A stretch of 33,785 bases of DNA from Bacteroidales bacterium (GTDB lineage Bacteria > Bacteroidota > Bacteroidia > Bacteroidales > Paludibacteraceae): NCBI GenBank assembly GCA_012517575.1, contig JAAYUQ010000083.1:1-33785 (forward strand), read 5' to 3'. The notes beneath the pieces were generated by a model that did not search any database, was not told where the DNA came from, and saw only the letters and a program-made list of their open reading frames with translations. The stretch's first letter is position 1; each line of letters opens with the position of its first letter. Of this stretch, positions 1-8,829 are shown piece by piece. The translations under genes were made by a program, and so were the position numbers.

Positions 1-47
1 AAGAATGGAGAATAAGAATGAAAATTGAAGAATTATTGGAAATATGA
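1..47 (+). CDS. 3' tail of an upstream gene (partial, unidentified)
   Basis: In the frame starting at base 3, the first 45 bases read openly to a TGA at 45-47. That stop overlaps the ATG of the next gene as ATGA, the usual sign of translational coupling. The visible tail is about 14 residues ending ...IEELLEI. This is too short to identify. The other two forward frames also stay open for only a few codons, so the frame choice rests mainly on the ATGA overlap. Confidence 0.35.
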   Translation, partial: EWRIRMKIEELLEI

Positions 48-790
48 AAGTTTTGTTATTAGGCACCGGCACTTCAACAGGAGTTCCACAGATTGGATGC
101 AACTGTTACACCTGCACTTCTACCAACATAAAAGATCAACGTTTGCGTTCTTCTTTGCTGGTAAGTGAAAAAAACACCAAAATTTTAATTGACTGCGGCC
201 CCGATTTACGTCAGCAGTTATTGAATTACCGCATTCACAACTTAACCGGTATTTTGCTTACCCACGAACATTACGACCATATTGGCGGACTGGACGACCT
301 TCGTCCGCTTGGACCTTCTCATTTGTACGGCGAAAAAAGAGTTTTAAAAGTCATAGAGCGAAATATGCCTTATTGTTTTGGAGATAAACGTTATCCGGGC
401 GTACCGGAACTGTTTCTTCATGAAATTAACGAAGAAGAATTTTCTCTTGATGGTTTACAAGTTCAACCTGTACGCGTTATGCATGCCAATTTGCCCATTT
501 TTGGATTCCGTATCGGTAAAATGGCCTACTTGACCGACGTCAAAACGCTGGATGAAAAAGCTGTTGAACAACTTCAACAGTTGGATGTTTTAATAATAAA
601 TGCCTTGCGACCCTTTAAACATATTTCTCATTTATCTTTGTCTGAAGCCATTGAATTATCAGAAAAAATTAATGCCAAAGAAACCTATTTTACACATATC
701 AGTCACGATATGGGACGACATAACGAAATAAATTCGGTACTTCCGCCGCATATTCATTTGGCTTATGACGGGCTGGAACTGGAAATTTGA
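44..790 (+). CDS. MBL-fold metallohydrolase, PhnP-like phosphodiesterase
   Basis: This 248-residue protein has the metallo-beta-lactamase fold signature THEHYDHIGG (His74, His76, Asp78, His79), which holds two catalytic metals. The N-terminus has a Cys19-x-Cys21-x2-Cys24 cluster like the structural zinc site of PhnP, the phosphoribosyl cyclic phosphate phosphodiesterase of phosphonate degradation. A late His (HISHDMGRHNE) fits the remaining metal ligand. Length is close to PhnP (about 250 residues). No phosphonate (C-P lyase) genes are nearby, so the substrate is probably another cyclic phosphodiester or nucleotide and is unknown. No signal peptide is seen, so it should be cytoplasmic. The start ATG overlaps the stop of an upstream frame (ATGA). 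Confidence 0.85.
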   Translation: MKVLLLGTGTSTGVPQIGCNCYTCTSTNIKDQRLRSSLLVSEKNTKILIDCGPDLRQQLLNYRIHNLTGILLTHEHYDHIGGLDDLRPLGPSHLYGEKRVLKVIERNMPYCFGDKRYPGVPELFLHEINEEEFSLDGLQVQPVRVMHANLPIFGFRIGKMAYLTDVKTLDEKAVEQLQQLDVLIINALRPFKHISHLSLSEAIELSEKINAKETYFTHISHDMGRHNEINSVLPPHIHLAYDGLELEI

Positions 791-885
791 AAAATATACA
801 GAAAATTGAGAAAGTAAAATTATTTGGATACAAATTTAATGTGGCAATTTTCGTTTGATTTATGAATAAAATTAATTGAAGCCAA

Positions 886-1911
886 ATGAAAAAAAGTTTT
901 TTAAAATTTATCGGTTTTTCTATTGGAGCTTTATTTCTCAGTTCCTGTTCAAATATGCTCTACACAACGCTCGATGTGCTCCGACCGGCAAAAGTTGCTT
1001 TTTTACCCAATGTCAACCGACTGTTAATAGCAAATAATACACCTACAATAATACTGGAAAACGAACATAACAAAGCCCAAAAAACCGTTTCGCTTCCTAC
1101 CGACAGTTTGCCGATTTACTGCTTAAGTGTTTTGGCTCAGGAACTTGGCAACAACAGTTTTTTTTCATCCGTTCTGTTAGAACCCAATTCTATTTTTCCG
1201 AAAAACAATTTTTCTGAAAAGCTTTCTGCCGAAATGGTAAAAAAACTTTGTGAAAACTATAACTGCGATGTCATTCTGACGTTGGACAGCCTCAAAGCTT
1301 CCGATGTACTGACCGAATATTATCTCGAGGACGTGAGTCAGTATTTAAGCACGTATGAAATTTTTCTAAAGTCAAAATGGAGTATCTATTATCCTTCTCA
1401 GCCCAAACCGGTTTCTTTACAATTTAAAGATACCGTTTATTGGGAAGCTCAAGATTATTCTCGCCAAAGAGCTTTGAAGCAAATGCCCAATCGATGGGAT
1501 GCATTGGTTGATGGCGCTTTGTATGTAGGGAAAAATTCGGTAAAAAGATTCATTCCATATTGGGACAAAGTCGATCGATATTTTTTCAATCCCGGCAACA
1601 AGTTGATGCGACAAGCGATGGATTCTGTTTATGTGAGAAATTGGAACTCGGCCATTGAATTGTGGAAAAAAGCCATGAACAAATCCGATAGCGAGAAACT
1701 CAAAGGTGAGGCTGCTAACAACATTGCCATTGCTTATGAAATTCTGGGCGATATGGATAATGCCATTGCTTATGCCGATCAATCGCTTCATTATTTTTCT
1801 GCTGCATCCATCATTGATTTTGATACATTGGAACGAATCAGCAATTATTACAACGAACTGATCAAACGAAAAAATGAAATTGAACAGCTGAAATTGCAGT
1901 TGGGAGAATAA
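886..1911 (+). CDS. Outer-membrane-type lipoprotein with TPR-like C-terminus (DUF6340-like)
   Basis: The 341-residue product starts with a lipoprotein signal peptide: MKKSF, a hydrophobic stretch, then LFLSSC with Cys21 as the lipidation site. The mature part opens with a 'vLrPAkVafLPnVnRLLIANNT' style segment typical of the Bacteroidales lipoprotein family I know as DUF6340; that family name is from memory. Residues about 243-305 form helix pairs resembling tetratricopeptide repeats (NWNSAIELWKKA, then AANNIAIAYEILGDMDNAIAYA). No function is established. It probably acts as a periplasm-facing or surface scaffold. It lies 95 bp after the metallohydrolase and 76 bp before the DUF4301 gene on the same strand, so co-transcription is possible. 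Confidence 0.75.
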   Translation: MKKSFLKFIGFSIGALFLSSCSNMLYTTLDVLRPAKVAFLPNVNRLLIANNTPTIILENEHNKAQKTVSLPTDSLPIYCLSVLAQELGNNSFFSSVLLEPNSIFPKNNFSEKLSAEMVKKLCENYNCDVILTLDSLKASDVLTEYYLEDVSQYLSTYEIFLKSKWSIYYPSQPKPVSLQFKDTVYWEAQDYSRQRALKQMPNRWDALVDGALYVGKNSVKRFIPYWDKVDRYFFNPGNKLMRQAMDSVYVRNWNSAIELWKKAMNKSDSEKLKGEAANNIAIAYEILGDMDNAIAYADQSLHYFSAASIIDFDTLERISNYYNELIKRKNEIEQLKLQLGE

Positions 1912-1987
1912 TTTTTTTGAAAACCAAATCATAAATCTTAAAGTTTATCTCAAACTACAAATAACCAACATTTAAAATAAAAGAATT

Positions 1988-3514
1988 ATGGAAGTACTTT
2001 TGCCCTCTGATGAATTGATATTACAAGAAAAAGGAATAAGCAAAGAGCAAATCGAAGAGCAATTGCATTTTTTTGAAACAGGATTTCCTTTTTTAAAAAT
2101 TGTAGCACCGGCCGTAATTGGTAAAGGAATTACAGTTGTAGATAATGAAAAAGGAAATTTTTATATCAACAAATGGGAAAGTTACCGACAAAAAGAAGGA
2201 GTGAATATTGTTAAATTTGTTCCGGCTTCCGGAGCTGCTTCCCGAATGTTTAAAGATTTGTACGAATTTCTGGAAAGCGATTCAGAAGCACCTCAAAAAT
2301 CTTCAGTGAAAGAATTTTTCAGTCAGATTGAGAAATTTGCCTTTTATGAAGAACTGAATAAAGCTTGCCTGAAAAATGAAAGAGCAACGATTGCAGAATT
2401 GATAAAAAACAACAAACTGAAAGCAGTAGTGGAAAATTTGCTACTCGAAAAAGGTTTGAATTATGGATTTCTCCCGAAAGGTCTGTTACTTTTTCATTCC
2501 TATCCCGACGAAAAAAGGACTCCGGTTCAGGAGCATTTGGTTGAAGGAGCTTTGTATGCAGCCAATGCTGCCAATGATGTAAACATCCATTTTACAGTTT
2601 CGCATCAGCACAAAGCCTTATTTGAAAAACACATTCGGGAAACTTTGGAAAAATATCAGCAAAAGTTCAATGTACGCTACCATGTAAGTTTTTCGGAGCA
2701 AAAATCCAGTACCGACACTTTGGCAGTCGATATGAACAATCGTCCTTTCAGGGAAAACGGGAAACTGGTATTTCGTCCCGGAGGGCATGGCGCTTTACTG
2801 GAAAACTTAAACGACTTGTTTGCCGATATTATTTTTATTAAAAACATTGACAATGTGGTGCCCGACTCCTTTAAGGAAATTACCGTAAAATACAAAAAAA
2901 TTATTGCCGGCGTTTTAATAGATGTGCAACAAAAGTGTTTTGATTATTTGAAAGAATTGGAAACCAATTATTTAACCGAAGATCGTTTAAAAGAAATGCT
3001 TCGATTCACAGAAAGCACTCTTTGCATTTATCATCCCGAAGCCAATTCTTTTGACGCGGATACATTAAAAAAATATCTTATTCGAAAACTGAATCGACCT
3101 ATCAGAGTTTGCGGAATGGTAAAAAATACGGGGGAACCGGGAGGTGGACCGTTTCTCACCATAAATAATGATGGAACAGTTTCTCCTCAAATTTTGGAAA
3201 GTTCACAAATTAATTTGAATAATCAGGAAGATAAACAAAAAATGGAAAATTCTACCCATTTTAATCCTGTAGATTTGGTTTGTTCGGTTAAAAATTACAA
3301 GGGCGAAAAATTTGATTTAATGCAATATGTGGATAAAAAAACGGGATTTATTTCCATTAAGTCGAAAAACGGAAAAGAACTGAAAGCATTGGAACTTCCG
3401 GGTCTTTGGAACGGTTCCATGAGCGACTGGAATACCGTTTTTGTTGAAGTACCGATTGAAACTTTTAATCCGGTGAAAACCGTCAATGATTTACTTCGCC
3501 CTCAGCATCAATAA
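1988..3514 (+). CDS. DUF4301 family protein, nucleotidyltransferase-like
   Basis: A 508-residue soluble protein with the hallmarks of the Bacteroidota DUF4301 family. Residues 77-90 read FVPASGAASRMFKD, which resembles the GxGxxSRM nucleotide-binding loop of sugar nucleotidyltransferases. There is a central KGLLLFHSYPDEKRTPVQEH segment, and CGMVKNTGEPGGGPF lies near residue 375-390. The activity has not been established as far as I know; a nucleotidyltransferase role is inferred from the loop only. No signal peptide or membrane segment is seen. The start ATG follows an A-rich leader (AATAAAAGAATT). Transcription should end at the two-way hairpin at 3531-3569. Confidence 0.85.
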   Translation: MEVLLPSDELILQEKGISKEQIEEQLHFFETGFPFLKIVAPAVIGKGITVVDNEKGNFYINKWESYRQKEGVNIVKFVPASGAASRMFKDLYEFLESDSEAPQKSSVKEFFSQIEKFAFYEELNKACLKNERATIAELIKNNKLKAVVENLLLEKGLNYGFLPKGLLLFHSYPDEKRTPVQEHLVEGALYAANAANDVNIHFTVSHQHKALFEKHIRETLEKYQQKFNVRYHVSFSEQKSSTDTLAVDMNNRPFRENGKLVFRPGGHGALLENLNDLFADIIFIKNIDNVVPDSFKEITVKYKKIIAGVLIDVQQKCFDYLKELETNYLTEDRLKEMLRFTESTLCIYHPEANSFDADTLKKYLIRKLNRPIRVCGMVKNTGEPGGGPFLTINNDGTVSPQILESSQINLNNQEDKQKMENSTHFNPVDLVCSVKNYKGEKFDLMQYVDKKTGFISIKSKNGKELKALELPGLWNGSMSDWNTVFVEVPIETFNPVKTVNDLLRPQHQ

Positions 3515-3530
3515 GAAATCATTAGAATAC

Positions 3531-3569
3531 AAAAAAACCGGCTATCCAAAAATGATAACCGGTTTTTTT
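3531..3569. terminator. Bidirectional rho-independent terminator between DUF4301 gene and tRNA-Leu
   Basis: An inverted repeat of about 15 bp per arm (AAAAAACCGGCTATC ... GATAACCGGTTTTTT) surrounds a short AT-rich loop. It is flanked by A-runs on one side and T-runs on the other, so it works as an intrinsic terminator in both directions. One position is a mismatch in the + transcript but a G-U pair in the - transcript, so the hairpin is slightly better for the tRNA transcript. It lies 16 bp after the DUF4301 stop and directly next to the tRNA 3' end. Confidence 0.85.
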
Positions 3570-3570
3570 G

Positions 3571-3652
3571 TGCGGCTGAAGGGACTCGAACCCCCACGCC
3601 TTTCGGCACCAGATCCTAAGTCTGGCGCGGCTACCAATTACGCCACAACCGC
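3571..3652 (-). tRNA. tRNA-Leu (anticodon UAG)
   Basis: Read on the minus strand, the 82-nt sequence folds as a class II tRNA. The acceptor stem is GCGGTTG paired with CAGCCGC (one T-G pair) and the discriminator is A. The anticodon stem-loop is CCAGA-CTTAGGA-TCTGG, giving anticodon TAG. A long variable arm (TGCCGAAAGGCG) is expected for leucine tRNA, and the T arm contains GGTTCGAGTCC. CCA is not encoded: the base after the discriminator starts CAAAAAA. It reads CUA and probably other CUN codons. The terminator at 3531-3569 lies immediately downstream. Confidence 0.95.
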
Positions 3653-3838
3653 ATTAAAATTATTGGGCACGAAGATACGAAATTTTTCAAGATATTACAA
3701 GTTTTATACATTCACCAGAAAATGAGTCAGTAACTTTTGCCGACAATTTTTTTAATTTTGAAAATCAATAAATTAACAAAGAATTTGGCAATTTATTACT
3801 CTTTACAGAAAAAATCCATTTGGAAAAAATACAATTAA

Positions 3839-4252
3839 CCCAGATTACGCATTCAAAAATATTAAACATCATTTCTGCAACTCAATGAACTATATTACTT
3901 AACGTGAGTTCTGTATAAAGATTTACCTGTTTTAATCATATAAAAAAATGATAATTAGTAAGATAATAAGGTTTATTCTTGTTGTTGATTAACGTTACTA
4001 AGGTTTTAATAAAAAAACAAGGTTCGTTTTCCGAATATAAAGGCCTTATTTGACACAACTAACCTTCGTAACATATGAATACATCCTTTTCATCAACCTT
4101 ATTACCTTAATTTATAATTGCTTGTATAATATTCATCTTCATCTATCGAACTCACGTTAACTTATTCATTATAAACAATTAGGCTAAATTCTGAACTTTA
4201 TAGACTGACTTACAATTAGGTTTAACCGTGTTTTCTCTATGCTGAATCTGGG
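3839..4252. repeat. Nested inverted repeats, probable decayed insertion element or MITE
   Basis: A perfect 13-bp inverted pair, TTAACGTGAGTTC (3899-3911) and GAACTCACGTTAA (4148-4160), bounds a 262-bp core. Within it more pairs face each other at nearly matching distances: TAATAAGGTT facing AACCTTATTA, and GTTACTAAGGTT facing AACCTTCGTAAC (one mismatch). Outside it, CCCAGATT (3839-3846) faces AATCTGGG (4245-4252), followed by a partly conserved GCAT. The core is therefore a long imperfect palindrome with no coding potential, as in a MITE or an insertion-sequence remnant. No clear target-site duplication is visible. The rest of the 3653-4383 interval is AT-rich and holds nothing else I can recognise except the promoter noted separately. 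Confidence 0.6.
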
Positions 4253-4333
4253 ATTTACTGTAGAATCTTTAAGATTTTTACGATTTGCTTGAAAATTTGT
4301 ACCAAATGCTTACCTATCCTCGTGAGTATTGAA

Positions 4334-4341
4334 TAATTTTG
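4334..4341 (+). promoter_or_regulatory. Candidate Bacteroidota -7 box for the T9SS cargo gene
   Basis: TAATTTTG matches the TAnnTTTG -7 consensus of Bacteroidota primary sigma factors and lies 43 bp before the start codon. No convincing TTTG -33 element is present at 19-21 bp upstream, so the call rests on the -7 box and its position. Confidence 0.4.
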
Positions 4342-4383
4342 TTTCAAAGTATTTTAAAAACACTAACTTAAATTAATAATGCC

Positions 4384-6813
4384 ATGAGAACAAAACTATT
4401 TATTCTATTCGGTTTGTTGGGAACAATTTCCTTCATGTATGGTCAACAATACAGACCCGGAAAACAATTAGAAAACGATAACACGGCTTTTGTTAAAAAA
4501 TTTGATTTGAAAAAAGCAGGGGAAGTTCTATTAAAAATTGACCAAATACCGTTAACCGACACAACATCAGAGCTTTCCGCGTCGATTTATTTACCCGATT
4601 TTATGCTTTTTAAGAATTTTCAAGCACCTGTTCCTGCTGATGGCGCACAATTCTTCTTCGGTCATGGAGGAGTAAGTGTTGCAGAGAATTTAATTGACAA
4701 CCAGGCTCGATATTATTTTCTTTACCAAACTGAAGGATTTGTTGATGATGAATCTGGTTTTAGGTTTTTTCAAGACATTCATATTATGGACGAAAACCAG
4801 CAGCAAGTCGGCAAAGTGCCAACTTCATGGATGGGTTATCAACTCTATATGCAAGATGGAAAAAACAGGCTGATTTCCGACTATCAGGACTGGGATACAA
4901 TTTTTTGGGATGACCCGGAAACCGGCTGGTCGGGTTGGGAAACTTTTCAGGTACATACCTCTGCAGTTACTGATGTGGCTACAGGCCAAACAATTTTTAC
5001 TTTTCCACGAGGCACTACTTTCTCGAATTTCAATGGAATGCAGTCAGGAATATATTATGCAACAAATGAGCAAAACCTGTTTTTCAATATTGACGGAGAA
5101 GAAAGAATACTCACTACCAACAACAACTTTGAAAGATATTATAACGGACATTCCTCAGGAAATCATGAAAATGCACTTGACATGTGGATTTACAACAAAG
5201 ATTTTTCACTGTACAAAAAAATTTCAAATGTCGGATACGATATCCCCATCGAAAATTTATATTCAGCCAGTACTTATCAACCTCTTTTCGGAAAACATGC
5301 TGCTTACTTCTATCACACGGTTACCTATCAAACAAAAGATGGAAATGGAGCTACAACTTACAATAGCAAAATCTACCTGGTAAATCTAAATGGAGAGTTG
5401 ATTAAAACTATCGACGGCGATCTCAGTATCAGTGGCGTAGTATATTTACCACAACAGGACAAAGATGTGGCATCGAGTTGGAATTGGGAAACAGGAGCTA
5501 TTGAAGCATTAAGTATTCCCAACTTTGAAGTAATTGGAGAATTTAACGATTTGATTAAAGACAAAAATGGAAACGTGAAATTCGTAAAATTTACCGACGA
5601 TGCATTGGTAATAATGAACGAAAATTTTAGCAGCTATAAATCTATTCCTATTCCCGACAAAAGCACATGGACTTTCGAAACTGCAAATTACTATTCGACT
5701 TGTGCCGACGAAAAAATTGAATTTGTATTTACCGGAACAGAAAAAGGATTGCTGGTTATCAACGAAGATAATGAGATTATTGTAAACATGCCTGATGTCA
5801 ACATGCTTTTCTCATCTTATTATGCTGATTACTTGCCCATGATTTTAAGGAAATCAACCGACAAATATGGTCGTCCGGTATCGGATGAATATATCTCCTA
5901 CTATCGTACAGGTAAGTTGCAAACCCAAATCAAGCTTGGTGGCAATCCATTGCCGGGCGCAGATATGCAAATCCTGAAACAAACCGACAATGAGCTCATT
6001 ACACTTGATAAAATTACGATGAATGCTGATGGTAAACAAGAAATCGAGTTGGGCGAAGGCGTTTATTATTTGAAGGCACTGCAAAATCAAAACGGATTGA
6101 ATACTTACTATCCTAACGTTTTACTTTGGGAAAATGCAACTGCTATACCTTACAATACCGATCCACTTGCCGAAGGAGTTGTATATTGCATTGATATGCA
6201 AGCTATTCCAACACCTGTAAATCCGACAGCTCAAGGAGTAATTGTTGGTAAAATTGTTATCAGCCAACCGGAGGCTGTTCAACAAATAATAAAAGTACAG
6301 CTAATCAATAATAATGGAGTGTTGCCGATTTACGATGTTTATTTGCAAAACACAGTAGATAATTCCATTATTGATCATACACAAACTGATGAAAATGGAA
6401 ACTATCGTTTTGAAAATGTGCCGGCAGGTTCGTATCGAATTCTGGTAAATGTTGATGGGAAACCAATGGAATCGGTCAACACGGTAACATTGACAACAGA
6501 TGCCGATATTGTAGAAAACGTCAATTACGAAATTACCGAAACGGGTGTGGTTGCCAAAATGCCTTCCGGATTGAAATATGCAGTCACATCTTTGATAATT
6601 TGTCCAAATCCGGCCAAAGATTTCATATACCTTCCACAGTCGGCACAAAATGCCAAAGTACAAGTTTTGGATATGCAAGGAAGAATTTTAATGAAAATAG
6701 ATAATTATAAGGGAGAAAAGCTGGATGTGTCAACACTTTCCAATGGCTGGTATATGGTTCAAACATACAGCGAAAAGAGTATAAAAACAGGTAAATTCAT
6801 TAAAATCAACTAA
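4384..6813 (+). CDS. Secreted protein with T9SS type A C-terminal sorting domain
   Basis: The 809-residue product has a signal peptide (MRTKLFILFGLLGTISFMYG, cleavage before QQ). A long N-terminal region of beta-rich repeats contains many Y/W/N/D residues. A carboxypeptidase-regulatory-like or Cna-B-like beta-sandwich lies at about 640-715 (VYLQNT...TDENGNYRFENVPAGSYRILV). The last ~75 residues are a type IX secretion sorting domain: NPAKDFIYLP, VQVLDMQGRIL, LDVSTLSNGWYMV and a final GKFIKIN. The protein should cross the outer membrane by T9SS and be cleaved and anchored or released. The long middle part resembles no family I can name, so the molecular function is unknown. It stands alone between the repeat element and a strong terminator. 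Confidence 0.8.
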   Translation: MRTKLFILFGLLGTISFMYGQQYRPGKQLENDNTAFVKKFDLKKAGEVLLKIDQIPLTDTTSELSASIYLPDFMLFKNFQAPVPADGAQFFFGHGGVSVAENLIDNQARYYFLYQTEGFVDDESGFRFFQDIHIMDENQQQVGKVPTSWMGYQLYMQDGKNRLISDYQDWDTIFWDDPETGWSGWETFQVHTSAVTDVATGQTIFTFPRGTTFSNFNGMQSGIYYATNEQNLFFNIDGEERILTTNNNFERYYNGHSSGNHENALDMWIYNKDFSLYKKISNVGYDIPIENLYSASTYQPLFGKHAAYFYHTVTYQTKDGNGATTYNSKIYLVNLNGELIKTIDGDLSISGVVYLPQQDKDVASSWNWETGAIEALSIPNFEVIGEFNDLIKDKNGNVKFVKFTDDALVIMNENFSSYKSIPIPDKSTWTFETANYYSTCADEKIEFVFTGTEKGLLVINEDNEIIVNMPDVNMLFSSYYADYLPMILRKSTDKYGRPVSDEYISYYRTGKLQTQIKLGGNPLPGADMQILKQTDNELITLDKITMNADGKQEIELGEGVYYLKALQNQNGLNTYYPNVLLWENATAIPYNTDPLAEGVVYCIDMQAIPTPVNPTAQGVIVGKIVISQPEAVQQIIKVQLINNNGVLPIYDVYLQNTVDNSIIDHTQTDENGNYRFENVPAGSYRILVNVDGKPMESVNTVTLTTDADIVENVNYEITETGVVAKMPSGLKYAVTSLIICPNPAKDFIYLPQSAQNAKVQVLDMQGRILMKIDNYKGEKLDVSTLSNGWYMVQTYSEKSIKTGKFIKIN

Positions 6814-6833
6814 GCGCGAAACAACAATTCGAC

Positions 6834-6875
6834 AAAAAATATCTGACTTATGTTGTTGTAAGTCAGATATTTTTT
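6834..6875. terminator. Bidirectional terminator between convergent genes
   Basis: A perfect 17-bp stem (AAAAAATATCTGACTTA and its complement) with an 8-nt loop TGTTGTTG. It lies 20 bp after the T9SS cargo gene and 52 bp after the stop of the aminopeptidase gene on the other strand. The A/T ends give a U-tract in both directions, so it can end both convergent transcripts. Confidence 0.9.
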
Positions 6876-6927
6876 AGGAATTTCAATTTGAAAGCAAATT
6901 GAACAATTCTTTTTTTAAAAAACTGGT

Positions 6928-8706
6928 TTACAAAGAAACACATTTTTTCTGCAGCCAATGCTTTTCTTCTTCATTCAAATAAGGAGAAAGCTTTTCCAAC
7001 ACTTTTTTCTGATAGGAATTCATCCAATTAATTTCGTCTTCAGTGAGCATGGAAAGTTCAATCAGCGAGTGATCGTAAGGGAAAAGAGTGAGCGTTTCGA
7101 AACAAAGAAAATCACCAAATTCCGTTTTTTCGTCTTCCACGACGTGCACGAGATTTTCAATGCGTATGCCATAAGCATTGGTTCGATAAAGTCCCGGTTC
7201 GTCGGAAACAATCATCCCCGGCAAAAGCACAGCAGGATTTTCATCCATTCGGATATTTTGTGGCCCTTCATGAACGCAAAGAAAATGTCCGACTCCATGT
7301 CCGGTTCCGTGTCCGTAATTCAAACCATTGTCCCAGAGCCATTTGTGTGCAAGAATATCAAGCTGTGAACCACGTGTATTTGTCGGAAATTTAGCTTTTG
7401 CAAGTGCAATATGACCTTTCAATACGAGCGTATAATCGGTTTTTTGCTGCTGGGTGGGAATTCCTAAAGCTATGGTTCGGGTTATATCGGTTGTTCCATC
7501 GAAATATTGACCTCCTGAATCGACCAACAATAGATTTTCAGGTTTTAAAACGACGTCCGTTTCCGGCTCGGCATGGTAATGGACTATGGCTCCATGTCCG
7601 GCATATCCGCAAATGGTGTCAAAACTTTCAGAAACAAAATTATCCTGTTGCTGCCTGAATTCGAGCAACTTTTCCGCAGCGGAAATTTCACTGATTTCTG
7701 TAGATAAAAGATTCTCTTCGAGCCACTTGAAAAATTTTACCAACGCTACGCCATCTCTTATCATTGCCTGCCGTGTTCCTTCCAGTTCTATTTTATTTTT
7801 TACACTCTTCATTTTCAAAACCGGCGACATTGAATTAATAACTGTACAATGTGACGGAATGGCTTCATAAAGTGCAGCATTTAATTTTGAACCATCAATC
7901 CAGATTCTTTTGTTCGCAGAAAGTTTATTCAGTTGCAAATAAATATCGTTATACGGCTCTATGGTTATGCCCTGTTCTTGAAGAAAGGCAGCACTTTTGT
8001 CAGTTACTTTTTTCGGATCAACAAAAAGTATAGCCTTGTCGAGTTCAACCATTGCATAAGCAATCACTACCGGATTAAAATCCACATCGTTTCCTCTGAT
8101 GTTGAACAACCATGCAATTTCATCCAAAGCCGAAATCACAAAAGTATCTGCTTGGTTCTTTTTCATTTGTTCTCGTAACGAGGCCAGTTTATTGCTTGCC
8201 GTTTCACCCGCAAATCGAATATCGTAAATATAAAAAGGCTGTGAAGGCAGTGCTGGTCGATTTTTCCATATTTTGCCAATCAAATCGACAGAAATCATCA
8301 AAATTCCTTTCTTTTCCAATTCATTCTTCAGACGATTGAAAGTATTGTAGGAAAACATTTGCGTATTTATTCCCACCTTTTCGCTATTTTTCAACTCTTC
8401 TGCCAGCCAATCAGTCCAGCTCAACGTTTCCGGCAATCCTTCCTTCATAAGTTCAATGCCGGAACCTTTCAACTGATTTTCTGCCTGTAAAAAATATCGG
8501 GAATCTGTCCACAAAGCAGCTCTTGTTTGTGTAATCACTACTGTCCCCGCCGAACCGTTAAAACCTGAAATCCATTCACGTTCTTTCCAATAATCAGCTA
8601 TATATTCGCTGGCATGCGGATCGCTACTGGGAATTATGCAGGCGGCAATATCATTTATTTTCATCTCATTGCGCAATGCTGAGATTCTTTCTTGGATGTT
8701 TTGCAT
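6928..8706 (-). CDS. Xaa-Pro aminopeptidase (aminopeptidase P, M24B)
   Basis: A 592-residue enzyme of the long, eukaryotic-like aminopeptidase P type: two creatinase-like N-terminal domains and a C-terminal pita-bread metallopeptidase domain. It removes an N-terminal residue in front of proline. The dinuclear metal ligands are all visible: Asp396 (LLLVDSGG), Asp407 (DGTTDITRT), His470 (GHGTGHGVGH), Glu503 (SDEPGLY) and Glu517 (GIRIENL). There is no signal peptide, so it is cytoplasmic. I start it at the ATG at 8706; a TTG one codon earlier is also in frame but unnecessary. It is transcribed toward the shared terminator at 6834-6875. It lies 123 bp downstream of mgsA on the same strand. Confidence 0.93.
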   Translation of the reverse strand: MQNIQERISALRNEMKINDIAACIIPSSDPHASEYIADYWKEREWISGFNGSAGTVVITQTRAALWTDSRYFLQAENQLKGSGIELMKEGLPETLSWTDWLAEELKNSEKVGINTQMFSYNTFNRLKNELEKKGILMISVDLIGKIWKNRPALPSQPFYIYDIRFAGETASNKLASLREQMKKNQADTFVISALDEIAWLFNIRGNDVDFNPVVIAYAMVELDKAILFVDPKKVTDKSAAFLQEQGITIEPYNDIYLQLNKLSANKRIWIDGSKLNAALYEAIPSHCTVINSMSPVLKMKSVKNKIELEGTRQAMIRDGVALVKFFKWLEENLLSTEISEISAAEKLLEFRQQQDNFVSESFDTICGYAGHGAIVHYHAEPETDVVLKPENLLLVDSGGQYFDGTTDITRTIALGIPTQQQKTDYTLVLKGHIALAKAKFPTNTRGSQLDILAHKWLWDNGLNYGHGTGHGVGHFLCVHEGPQNIRMDENPAVLLPGMIVSDEPGLYRTNAYGIRIENLVHVVEDEKTEFGDFLCFETLTLFPYDHSLIELSMLTEDEINWMNSYQKKVLEKLSPYLNEEEKHWLQKKCVSL

Positions 8707-8829
8707 CAATATTTATTTTAATTGTTTTCCCGATTTTTCGAGATTTTTTGATCACAATATTTTGAAAATGAAACAATTATTTGAAAGTGAAAATTATTAT
8801 AAATCACTTTGACAAACTAAAACCTTCAT

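Noticed and set aside
1417-1932. 171-codon - frame opposite the lipoprotein gene
   Set aside because: It is antisense to the lipoprotein, with no recognisable domain or start context.
3486-3725. Open frame of 79 codons on + across the tRNA-Leu region
   Set aside because: It runs antisense through the tRNA gene and the terminator hairpin, and resembles no protein; it is a chance frame.
4910-5383. 157-codon open frame inside the T9SS cargo gene, other + frame
   Set aside because: It is wholly contained in a gene with clear domains, and its codon use and product are random-looking.
8765-8815. AAAGTGA/TCACTTT inverted pair as an mgsA terminator
   Set aside because: The stem is short and AT-rich with a 13-nt loop and no clear T-run, so it was not listed.
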